From a candidate division LCP-89 bacterium (GTDB lineage: Bacteria > Electryoneota > B3-LCP): a stretch of DNA of 8,976 nucleotides. The notes below the pieces were generated by a model. The model was not told the DNA's origin, did not search any database, and saw only the letters and a list, made by a program, of their open reading frames with translations. Location of the stretch: contig JALGZU010000184.1 of assembly GCA_025774735.1 (NCBI GenBank), forward strand, positions 1 to 8,976, written 5' to 3'. The first letter of the stretch is position 1, and every line of letters starts with the position of its first letter. Position numbers and translations under genes: made by a program. Positions 1 through 6,304 of the stretch are shown here, in pieces.

Positions 1-1117
1 TGGATGGAAAGGAGGTTGCCCGGAATATGTTCAGCTCGTTGACCTCAACCACCTCCCCGGATTCCTCTACCAGACGGGCGCCCAGATCTCCTCCCCAGGA
101 GAGCCAGTAAACATTGACGTCTGTGTACAAATCGCTGTATATTTCGGGATTCTGATCAATGTACGTCCCGTGGAGGCTTTCGCCCCAGAATTCGATGTAA
201 TCCTCCTCGTCGAAGCGGCCGTCGGCTTCGCCGAAAACGTAAATCGGATGCTCTTCCCCCCGGTTCTCGAGGCGGATGGTGCGCGGATCTTCGCTGGAAA
301 GGTCAATTCCCCAGGCTGCCAGTTCTGCGCTGCTCAAGTGGTGAATGCCATCTTCAGAAACGAACAATTTCAGGCGCATTTCCCCTATTGAATTGCTCAC
401 CCGCGGCGGAGTCGGCGGGTGAGATGAAAAGGCTGGCAGAGGCAGAAGATCCGCCAGGGTCCCCAGCGTTTCCGGGAGAATGGTCAGCCGTTCTCCTCTG
501 CCGGGACGGGAGGGGAAATCCAGGTGGAGTTCCAGCGACGTCAAAACCGCCAGCTCCGATCTGCGGGCATCCCAGCGCGCCGGCTGCAGGTGCAAGATGG
601 AAAGAGGAATACGCCGGTATTCCCCCAGGGGCAGAATTTCAGCCCAGGAGTGGTTCGCTGAATGGTGCTGGTTCGATGAACCCGCTGCAAGGATCTCTCC
701 TGACAGAGCTAGCGGCCGGTCACCTGAGAATATGCGCGGCGGAACATCCAGGCGAGTCGTGGTCGTCTGGGCGTCAAGGATCCGCACGCGGATCGCTTCG
801 GTCCGGCCGGGGAGAATCATGCGGTAATCCGGCAGCAGGTAGCCTTCAGGGTCCGGTAGCGTTGGCAGGCGTCCCATTCGGACGGCCGTTCCAGCCGCGT
901 CGCGGCGGGTTATGGCGGCCGGAAAATCAATTCTGACCACGAGAATTCCCTCGCCTCGATCCAGAATGGTCATACTGGGTCTGTCGTCGGAAGCTGGCGG
1001 CGCGGGTTCGGCGCTGAGTAGGCAGGTAATACCGCATACGGCCAACAAACCGACTATTCCGAGTCGCCTGATCCAACCCGAAAACGGTCTATATTTCACA
1101 GGATTTAAAGGAATCAT
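1..1117 (-). CDS. Secreted gingipain/PorU-like (C25-type) protein, N-terminal part, 3'-truncated by the window
   Basis: Reading the minus strand from the ATG at 1117 gives 372 codons with no stop, running off the left edge. Residues 1-36 look like a signal peptide: Arg/Lys at 8, 10, 17 and 18, then the hydrophobic stretch GIVGLLAVCGITCLLSA. Residues about 80-205 resemble the propeptide of gingipain-type proteins, with LPTLPDPEGYLLP near 84-96 and an 'RRIPLSILHLQPARWD' strand followed by a beta segment (193-201). Residues 247-345 match the module common in PorU and related type IX secretion proteins: EDGIHHLSSAELAAWGIDLS, DPRTIRLENRG, PIYVFGEADGRFDEEDYIEF, and YTDVNVYWLSWGG (331-343). The catalytic Cys/His region would lie beyond the window, so protease or sortase activity cannot be judged. 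An in-frame ATG at 1201 exists, but the signal peptide favours 1117; neither has a clear Shine-Dalgarno. Family is recalled by motif, not searched. It could be PorU itself or a secreted C25 protease. Confidence 0.68.
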   Translation of the reverse strand, partial: MIPLNPVKYRPFSGWIRRLGIVGLLAVCGITCLLSAEPAPPASDDRPSMTILDRGEGILVVRIDFPAAITRRDAAGTAVRMGRLPTLPDPEGYLLPDYRMILPGRTEAIRVRILDAQTTTTRLDVPPRIFSGDRPLALSGEILAAGSSNQHHSANHSWAEILPLGEYRRIPLSILHLQPARWDARRSELAVLTSLELHLDFPSRPGRGERLTILPETLGTLADLLPLPAFSSHPPTPPRVSNSIGEMRLKLFVSEDGIHHLSSAELAAWGIDLSSEDPRTIRLENRGEEHPIYVFGEADGRFDEEDYIEFWGESLHGTYIDQNPEIYSDLYTDVNVYWLSWGGDLGARLVEESGEVVEVNELNIFRATSFPS

Positions 1118-1311
1118 GGAAGGAAATTGACAGCAATCGTTTGCATAAATTAACTTCAAGGGCGAATAGTTGCAAGAAAAATGCGGAAAATCTAGACCCA
1201 TACTGCAATTATGTCGGGTATTTCGCAACCCTGAAATGCCAAGGGAATCGGGGAGGGATGGAAGGAACTTTTCGGGGTACCTACTGGTTAAGTTTTAGTG
1301 AGTCCCCGGCC

Positions 1312-1340
1312 GTGAGGATTCATTCTTTATTTATTGTAAT
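1312..1340 (+). promoter_or_regulatory. Weak candidate sigma-70-type promoter for the Bat operon
   Basis: TGTAAT at 1335-1340 matches TATAAT at five of six positions and lies in an AT-rich stretch (1321-1350). Seventeen bases upstream is GTGAGG (1312-1317), only three of six to TTGACA. It would give a leader of roughly 40 bases before the TTG start at 1388. It is the best-placed candidate but weak, and the organism's sigma-factor preferences are unknown. Confidence 0.25.
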
Positions 1341-1375
1341 TTAAACATCTATGTAAGGCAAACTTCCCCAAAATC

Positions 1376-1380
1376 AGAGG
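1376..1380 (+). promoter_or_regulatory. Shine-Dalgarno site that decides the TTG start of the MoxR gene
   Basis: AGAGG lies seven bases upstream of TTG 1388. The frame upstream is closed by a TAA at 1337-1339 and holds no ATG or GTG. The next in-frame Met is residue 41, inside the conserved VGQQKMVERLL segment, so TTG is the only start that keeps the whole family domain. Confidence 0.6.
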
Positions 1381-1387
1381 TGTACTC

Positions 1388-2392
1388 TTGGCGTCAACTT
1401 CCGAATCGCAGGATATAAAAAAGATCACCGAGCAGATCGAGAAGCACTCCGCTTTCGTGGACGATCTGCTGGGTCAGATTCAGACCGAAATCGTCGGGCA
1501 GCAGAAGATGGTCGAACGACTCCTCATCGGACTCCTGGCCGACGGACACATATTGTTGGAAGGCGTCCCGGGTTTAGCCAAGACCATGGCGGCGAAATCG
1601 CTGGCGATGGCCATCAAGGCTCAGTTTCAGCGCATCCAGTTTACCCCGGACCTGCTCCCCGCAGACCTGGTGGGTACTCTTGTTTACCATCAGAAAAGCG
1701 GCGACTTTATAGTGAAAAAAGGACCCCTGTTCGCCAATTTCATCCTTGCGGATGAGATCAACCGGGCGCCTGCCAAAGTGCAATCGGCGCTGCTCGAAGC
1801 GATGCAGGAGAGGCAGGTCACCATCGGGGAGGAGACCTTCAAGCTGGACAACCCCTTTCTGGTTCTCGCCACGCAGAACCCCATCGAGCAGGAGGGCACC
1901 TATCCCCTGCCTGAAGCCCAGGTGGACCGCTTCATGCTGAAGGTGCTGATCGATTATCCCGAGCGGGAAGAGGAGCGCAGCATCCTGCATCGGCATGCCG
2001 TCGCCCACGACCTGAACATCAAACCGGTTGTAACGCCCAAGCAGATTGTGGCGGCCCGCGCCGCGGCAGCGCAGATCTACGCCGACGAGAAGATTGAAAA
2101 TTACGTCCTGGACATCGTCTTCGCCACTCGTCAGCCCGAAGAATACGGCCTCTCGAAGTTGAAGGATTACATCGCCTACGGAGCTTCGCCCCGGGCGACA
2201 CTATACCTCATTCAGGCGGCCAAATGCCACGCCTTCCTGAAACATCGCGGCTTCGTGATCCCTGATGACATCAAGGAAATCGGTCCCGACGTGCTGCGCC
2301 ACCGCGTCACCGTGACCTACGAAGCCGAAGCCGAAGAGATCGACTCCGAGCAGATCATCCGGGAGATCTTTAACCATATCGAGGTGCCGTAG
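1388..2392 (+). CDS. moxR: MoxR-family AAA+ ATPase
   Basis: A 334-residue MoxR AAA+ ATPase, the usual length of the family. Visible parts are the VGQ segment (36-38), Walker A GVPGLAKT (59-66; Lys65, Thr66), Walker B FILADEINRAP (118-128; Asp122, Glu123), sensor 1 Asn164 in LATQNP, the arginine-finger-like Arg181 in EAQVDRF, and sensor 2 Arg269 in GASPRA, followed by the C-terminal lid helices. No catalytic residue is missing. These proteins are cytoplasmic hexamers thought to act as chaperone-like remodelers of VWA-domain partners. The adjacent DUF58, BatA and BatB genes are the expected clients, which is inference from context. It starts at TTG with a good ribosome site and is the first gene of the operon. 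An AGGAGG overlaps the stop codon. Confidence 0.96.
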   Translation: MASTSESQDIKKITEQIEKHSAFVDDLLGQIQTEIVGQQKMVERLLIGLLADGHILLEGVPGLAKTMAAKSLAMAIKAQFQRIQFTPDLLPADLVGTLVYHQKSGDFIVKKGPLFANFILADEINRAPAKVQSALLEAMQERQVTIGEETFKLDNPFLVLATQNPIEQEGTYPLPEAQVDRFMLKVLIDYPEREEERSILHRHAVAHDLNIKPVVTPKQIVAARAAAAQIYADEKIENYVLDIVFATRQPEEYGLSKLKDYIAYGASPRATLYLIQAAKCHAFLKHRGFVIPDDIKEIGPDVLRHRVTVTYEAEAEEIDSEQIIREIFNHIEVP

Positions 2393-2428
2393 GAGGCAGC
2401 CTAACTTTTCGATCATACATTGTAACAG

Positions 2429-3304
2429 ATGGATACACGCGAAGTCCTGAAGAAAGTACGGCAGGTTGAAATAAAGACTCGGGGGATCGTTGAAGAGATC
2501 TTTTCGGGGGAATACCACTCCGTCTTCAAGGGGCGGGGCATCGAGTTCGCCGAGGTACGGGAGTACATCCCCGGCGACGACATCCGCTCGGTGGACTGGA
2601 ACGTCACTGCGCGCATGGGGCATCCCTACGTCAAGCTCTTCGACGAAGAGCGCGAGCTGACCGTGATGCTGCTGTGCGATTTTTCCTCGTCCGGCTATTT
2701 CGGATCGGTGCGGCAGTTGAAGATCGAAGTGGCCATCGAACTGGCGGCGCTGTTGGCCTTTTCCGCACTGAAAAATCACGATAAAGTGGGGCTGCTGCTC
2801 TTTACCGATTCCATCGAAAAATACGTCCCCCCAAAAAAGGGAAAAACCCACGTACTGCGTATTTTGAGGGAGCTGATCTCGTTTCAGCCCGAACGGGCGG
2901 GCACAAACGTACAGGAGGCTCTGGCTTACTTCAGCCGGGTGCAATCCCGCCGCTGCATCGCCTTCCTGATCAGCGATTTCTGGGATCGCGGCTATGAAGA
3001 CGATCTGAAATTAGCCGGTAAGAAGCACGACCTGATCGCCCTCACGCTGCGCGATCCGCGTGAAGAGGAGTTACCGCCGGTGGGACTGATAAAGATGCAG
3101 GATGCCGAAACGGGCGAGGAGACCTGGGTGGACACGTACGATCGTAAGATCAGAGAAGAGGTGAAAGAGAAGGCCGCCAAGAACTGTCGCGAATTGGCGG
3201 CGCTGTTGCGGTCCTGCGACGTCGACCAGGTGCCTGTCTCCGTCGATCAGGATTACATCCTGCCCCTATCCCGGTTTTTCCGCATGCGAGCTAAACGCCG
3301 ATGA
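2429..3304 (+). CDS. DUF58 protein with a VWA-like metal-site motif
   Basis: A 291-residue DUF58 protein. The N-terminal half carries the family signature: EIFSGEYHSVFKGRG (23-37), EVREYIPGDDIRSVDWNVTA (42-61) and HPYVKLFDEERELTVMLL (65-82). A MIDAS-like DxSxS follows at Asp84, Ser86 and Ser88 (DFSSS), so a VWA-type metal site is likely. There is no signal peptide or membrane segment, so it is probably cytoplasmic and placed to be a MoxR partner. Its biochemical role is unknown in most organisms. The start ATG is the first available, because an in-frame TAA lies at 2423-2425; it has no convincing Shine-Dalgarno. A 36-base gap separates it from the MoxR gene, while its stop overlaps the next start by four bases (ATGA). 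Length and motifs match Bat-operon homologues. Confidence 0.93.
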   Translation: MDTREVLKKVRQVEIKTRGIVEEIFSGEYHSVFKGRGIEFAEVREYIPGDDIRSVDWNVTARMGHPYVKLFDEERELTVMLLCDFSSSGYFGSVRQLKIEVAIELAALLAFSALKNHDKVGLLLFTDSIEKYVPPKKGKTHVLRILRELISFQPERAGTNVQEALAYFSRVQSRRCIAFLISDFWDRGYEDDLKLAGKKHDLIALTLRDPREEELPPVGLIKMQDAETGEETWVDTYDRKIREEVKEKAAKNCRELAALLRSCDVDQVPVSVDQDYILPLSRFFRMRAKRR

Positions 3305-4275
3305 AACGGATTATTCTGACACTGTTAGGTCTATTATTAATAGAGGTTAATGCTTCAGGTCAAAGCCTGCAGGTCGGTCTCGGAGGCAGGATTGATACGC
3401 TCCAATTCGGTGCACCGCTGGGACTGACATTGACCGTGGATGCACCCGCCGGAGGGACACTGCTGCTGCCCGATCTGGCGCAGGCTTTAGCCCCCCTTGA
3501 GTTGCTGTCGGCCCCGGATACGACGATATCCGAGGGGGATGGTCGATCCAAACTGGAACTGACTATTCAGGCGACCTGTTACGCAAAGGGAGAGAACGTC
3601 GTCGAACCGATTCAGGTGCGCTGGATTTCAGCGGATGGTTCATTAACCGACTCGGCCGCCGCTGAAGCCTTCCCTTTCACCGTTCTGGGTATTGTTCCGG
3701 ATTCCATCCTGGCCATGGCGGACACCACGACTCAAGCGCATCATCTCCTGCTCTCGAACCGGGCGCGGCTGCTGCCGTACAGCTTCTGGGAGATCGCCCG
3801 CTGGCTGCTGCTCGCCGCTGCGGTCGCCGGTATCTTCCTGCTTATGCGCTATTTCATCCGCCGGAGGCGGCGGGAATCCGGGGAGATCGACGCCGGACCG
3901 CCTCCCAGGCCCGCTCATGAGATCGCCCTTGAGGAACTCGATGCGCTGCGGGATGAGAGGCTCTACCAGGCGGGCAAAATCAAGGAATACTACAGTGGGT
4001 TGAGCGAAATTGTGAGGCGCTATTTCGAAGCCCGCTACCGCATCCGCGCCATGGAATCGACCAGTTTCCAGTTCTTGAGGGATATCAAGCGGTATCTGAG
4101 CGAAGCCGATCTGCAGTCCATATTGGAGAACCTCCTCTCCGATGCCGATCTGGCCAAGTTTGCCAAGCACCAGCCGGACGCGACGACGTGCCAGAAGGAT
4201 CTTGAAAGCGGCTACACCCTGGTGGAGAAAACGAAACCGAAACCGTCGCCGGTAATTTCCGGGGAGGCCGCTTGA
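3301..4275 (+). CDS. Small BatD-like membrane protein (DUF4381-like position and layout)
   Basis: A 324-residue protein with a signal peptide (about 1-20, MKRIILTLLGLLLIEVNASG), a periplasmic beta-rich domain of about 110 residues (22-130), one membrane segment (about 163-186, within FWEIARWLLLAAAVAGIFLLM) followed by the stop-transfer cluster RRRRR (187-191), and a cytoplasmic helical tail (204-310). The tail contains IKEYYSGLSEIVRRYFEARY (227-246) and LAKFAKH (284-290). The layout is that of BatD but with one Ig-like domain rather than several, and the gene sits between DUF58 and BatA, where DUF4381 or 'BatD-like' proteins are often found. A role as a membrane adaptor linking VWA proteins to the ATPase is inference. 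The start overlaps the previous stop by four bases and its own stop overlaps the batA start, so coupling is likely. There is no catalytic motif. Confidence 0.8.
   Translation: MKRIILTLLGLLLIEVNASGQSLQVGLGGRIDTLQFGAPLGLTLTVDAPAGGTLLLPDLAQALAPLELLSAPDTTISEGDGRSKLELTIQATCYAKGENVVEPIQVRWISADGSLTDSAAAEAFPFTVLGIVPDSILAMADTTTQAHHLLLSNRARLLPYSFWEIARWLLLAAAVAGIFLLMRYFIRRRRRESGEIDAGPPPRPAHEIALEELDALRDERLYQAGKIKEYYSGLSEIVRRYFEARYRIRAMESTSFQFLRDIKRYLSEADLQSILENLLSDADLAKFAKHQPDATTCQKDLESGYTLVEKTKPKPSPVISGEAA
4261..4267 (+). promoter_or_regulatory. Shine-Dalgarno site that decides the batA start
   Basis: GGGGAGG lies seven bases before ATG 4275 but only four before the in-frame TTG at 4272. This favours ATG 4275, which overlaps the upstream stop as TGATG. 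Confidence 0.6.
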
Positions 4276-5279
4276 TGGAATTCCGGGATCCCTACTGGCT
4301 GTTGCTGCTGGTCGTCGTTCCCATGGCGGGTCTGACCGGGGTTCTATGGGGCAAGAAGCGTAAAATAGCCGTAAGGTTCTCCACGCTGCAGATTCTAAAG
4401 GCGACGGGGGGAGGCGTCGGGAGTAAGCTGCGGCATCTCCTGAAACTGCTGCGCTGGGCGGCTGTCGTACTGTTAATCGTGGCTCTGGCGCGGCCGCAGA
4501 AACTGCTGCAGGAACGTCAGACGGAGACGGAGGGGATCGACATCATGCTGACCCTGGATATCTCCTCCAGCATGCTGGCCGAGGACTTTCGCCCCAAAAA
4601 CCGCCTGGAAGCTGCCAAAGCTGTCGCAGCGGAGTTCATCGACGCGCGCGTCTCAGATCAGATCGGTCTGGTGGTCTTCGCCGGCCAGAGTTTTACGCAG
4701 TGTCCGCTCACTTTGGATTACGATCTCCTGAAACAGCTCCTGAACCGGGTCAGAATCGAACTGGTCACACAGGGCATGATCGAGGACGGTACCGCCATCG
4801 GCATGGCCATCGCCAACGGGGTGAACCGGTTGCGGGCGTCTCAGGCGAAATCGCGTATCCTGATTTTATTGACCGACGGGCAGAACAACCGCGGCGAGGT
4901 CGATCCTTTAACGGCCGCATCAGCCGCCAAAGCCCTGGGCATACGCATCTACACCATCGGCGTGGGGACGATGGGATATGCGCCCTATCCGGTACGGGAT
5001 CAGTGGGGGAGGGTCACCTACCAGCAGGTGCAGGTGGAGATCGATGAGGATCTCCTGCGCCAGATCTCCGCTCAGACCGGGGGCGAATATTTTCGAGCCA
5101 CAGACGCCGAGACTCTGCGGGAGGTGTACGCAGAGATCGACAAACTTGAGAAGAGCAAGATCCGGGTGCTCCAATACCGCCAGAAAGCCGAACTCTTCAG
5201 CTCCTATCTCGGCTGGGTTTTGATATTTATTTTCATCGAGATGCTTCTATCCGCAACCCGCTTGAGGACGCTGCCATGA
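4275..5279 (+). CDS. batA: BatA, membrane-anchored VWA-domain protein
   Basis: A 334-residue protein counted from ATG 4275; an in-frame TTG at 4272 would add one Met. An N-terminal membrane segment (7-24) and a second (about 59-73, WAAVVLLIVALARPQ) lead into the VWA domain, and a third membrane segment lies near the C-terminus (309-327), as in BatA/BatB proteins. The metal-ion site is complete: Asp95-x-Ser97-x-Ser99 (DISSS), Thr173 in DGTAIG, and Asp201 in LLTDGQNN. The conserved QCPLTLDYD (142-150) and YTIGVGTMGYAPYPV (226-240) are typical of the family. The VWA domain probably faces the periplasm or cytoplasm between the anchors, as modelled for BatA, and forms complexes with BatB and BatC. 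It is likely co-regulated with its neighbours through overlapping stops and starts. It is told from BatB by order and by the TDGQNNRGEVDPLTAA segment. No defect is seen. Confidence 0.93.
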   Translation: MEFRDPYWLLLLVVVPMAGLTGVLWGKKRKIAVRFSTLQILKATGGGVGSKLRHLLKLLRWAAVVLLIVALARPQKLLQERQTETEGIDIMLTLDISSSMLAEDFRPKNRLEAAKAVAAEFIDARVSDQIGLVVFAGQSFTQCPLTLDYDLLKQLLNRVRIELVTQGMIEDGTAIGMAIANGVNRLRASQAKSRILILLTDGQNNRGEVDPLTAASAAKALGIRIYTIGVGTMGYAPYPVRDQWGRVTYQQVQVEIDEDLLRQISAQTGGEYFRATDAETLREVYAEIDKLEKSKIRVLQYRQKAELFSSYLGWVLIFIFIEMLLSATRLRTLP

Positions 5280-6304
5280 TTCGCTGGGGACACCAAGAGA
5301 TCCTCTACCTGCTCCTTCTGGTGCCGCTGCTGGCGGTTTTCCTGTACTACATCAAATTCAAACATAACAGGAAATTGCGTCAGGACTTTGCCTCGTCGGC
5401 GCTGTTTTCGCAGATCGTTCCACAGCTCTCTCTGGCTCGAAAGAGTCTCAAAGACGGCCTGCTCCTGGCCGCATTGATCCTGGTGATCATCGCCCTGGCG
5501 GATCCCCAGGTCGGCACCCGCATCGAGGAGATCAAGCGGGAAGGCATCGACCTGGTGGTGGCTGTGGACGTATCCAGGTCGATGCTGGCGCAGGATATCG
5601 CTCCGTCGCGACTCGAAAAGGCGAAACATGAGATGCACCGCCTGCTGGATCGTCTGCAGGGTGACCGCGTGGCGCTGGTGGCGTTTGCCGGTCGAGCCGT
5701 GGTTGAATGCCCCCTGACGCTGGATTACGGCGCCGCGGAAATTTTCCTCGACATTCTCGAGCCAGGCCTGATCTCGATGCCGGGCACGTCGCTCTCCGCC
5801 GCCATCGAAGTATCCCTGCGGGCGTTTCCCGAAGAGAGTCAGGCTGGCCAGGCGGTCGTTCTGATCACCGACGGCGAGGATCATGAAGCCGGCGTCATGG
5901 AAGCCGTACGGAGGGCCGAAGAACGGGGGATAACGATTCACGCCGTGGGCATCGGATCGCCGCAGGGTGTCCCTATTCCCATCGGGGATTTTCAGAAAGA
6001 CCGGGAAGGCAACGTCGTGGTCACCCGCCTGGATGAAGCGACACTCGTGCAGATCGCGGAGGCAACCGGAGGTATCTATCAACGCTGCAGCAGCGGAGAG
6101 GATGCCTGGGATGCCATCATCGGCGCGATTTCGGGCCTTGAAAAGGGTGAACTGGGATCCCGGCAATTCACCCAGTACGAACACCGCTACCAGGTTTTCT
6201 TGATTTTGGCCTTCATACTGCTTATATTGGAGGGTCTCCTCTCTGACCGCAAGATGAAGCTGCCCCGCTTCCTGAAGATGCTTTCCACGGAGGAATCACC
6301 ATGA
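5276..6304 (+). CDS. batB: BatB, membrane-anchored VWA-domain protein
   Basis: A 342-residue paralogue of BatA. It has an N-terminal membrane segment (9-26), a second (about 61-75, GLLLAALILVIIALA), the VWA domain, and a C-terminal membrane segment (307-322). The metal site is complete: Asp98-x-Ser100-x-Ser102 (DVSRS), Thr171 in PGTSLSAA, and Asp199 in LITDGED. The ECPLTLDYG motif (144-152) mirrors the one in BatA. The segment GVPIPIGDFQKDREGNVVVT (231-250) is a BatB signature and separates it from BatA. GAGG at 5264-5267 sits eight bases before the ATG, which overlaps the batA stop by four bases. Functional partners are BatA and the TPR protein BatC, encoded directly downstream; this is known for some Bat systems and inferred here. 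Confidence 0.93.
   Translation: MIRWGHQEILYLLLLVPLLAVFLYYIKFKHNRKLRQDFASSALFSQIVPQLSLARKSLKDGLLLAALILVIIALADPQVGTRIEEIKREGIDLVVAVDVSRSMLAQDIAPSRLEKAKHEMHRLLDRLQGDRVALVAFAGRAVVECPLTLDYGAAEIFLDILEPGLISMPGTSLSAAIEVSLRAFPEESQAGQAVVLITDGEDHEAGVMEAVRRAEERGITIHAVGIGSPQGVPIPIGDFQKDREGNVVVTRLDEATLVQIAEATGGIYQRCSSGEDAWDAIIGAISGLEKGELGSRQFTQYEHRYQVFLILAFILLILEGLLSDRKMKLPRFLKMLSTEESP

Larger units (their letters stand above)
1118..1387. promoter_or_regulatory. Divergent intergenic region between the secreted-protein gene and the Bat operon
   Basis: This is a 270-base spacer, visibly more AT-rich than its flanks, between two divergently read genes, so promoters for both should lie here. No convincing gene is present: the one open frame (1141-1344) lacks a ribosome site and has unremarkable composition. 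Weak candidates seen are a TTGACA hexamer at 1127-1132 without a good partner on the plus strand, a TGTAAT hexamer at 1335-1340, and an imperfect inverted repeat at 1273-1308. No Bacteroidota-type TAnnTTTG element was found by eye. That it carries both promoters is inferred from layout. Confidence 0.55.

Noticed and set aside
388..936. A long plus-strand open frame of 182 codons (and a second at 480-827)
   Set aside because: Both lie opposite the continuous minus-strand gene, have Gly/Pro/Ser/Arg-rich compositions typical of antisense frames, and lack family motifs.
1127..1151. TTGACA hexamer as a -35 box on the plus strand
   Set aside because: The hexamer is perfect, but no acceptable -10 lies 16-18 bases downstream (TTAACT at 17 bases matches three of six), and the transcript would start about 230 bases before the TTG start.
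1141..1344. Open frame of 67 codons in the divergent spacer
   Set aside because: No ribosome site, non-standard start, unremarkable composition and AT-rich DNA; it is better explained as regulatory spacer.
2201..2944. Minus-strand frame of 247 codons across the MoxR-DUF58 junction
   Set aside because: It is antisense to two strongly recognised genes and has no recognised motif or ribosome site.
5204..6184. Minus-strand frame of 326 codons opposite batB
   Set aside because: It overlaps a gene with clear VWA motifs, and its translation is His/Gln/Arg-rich with no recognisable domain; GC-rich coding DNA commonly leaves the opposite strand open.
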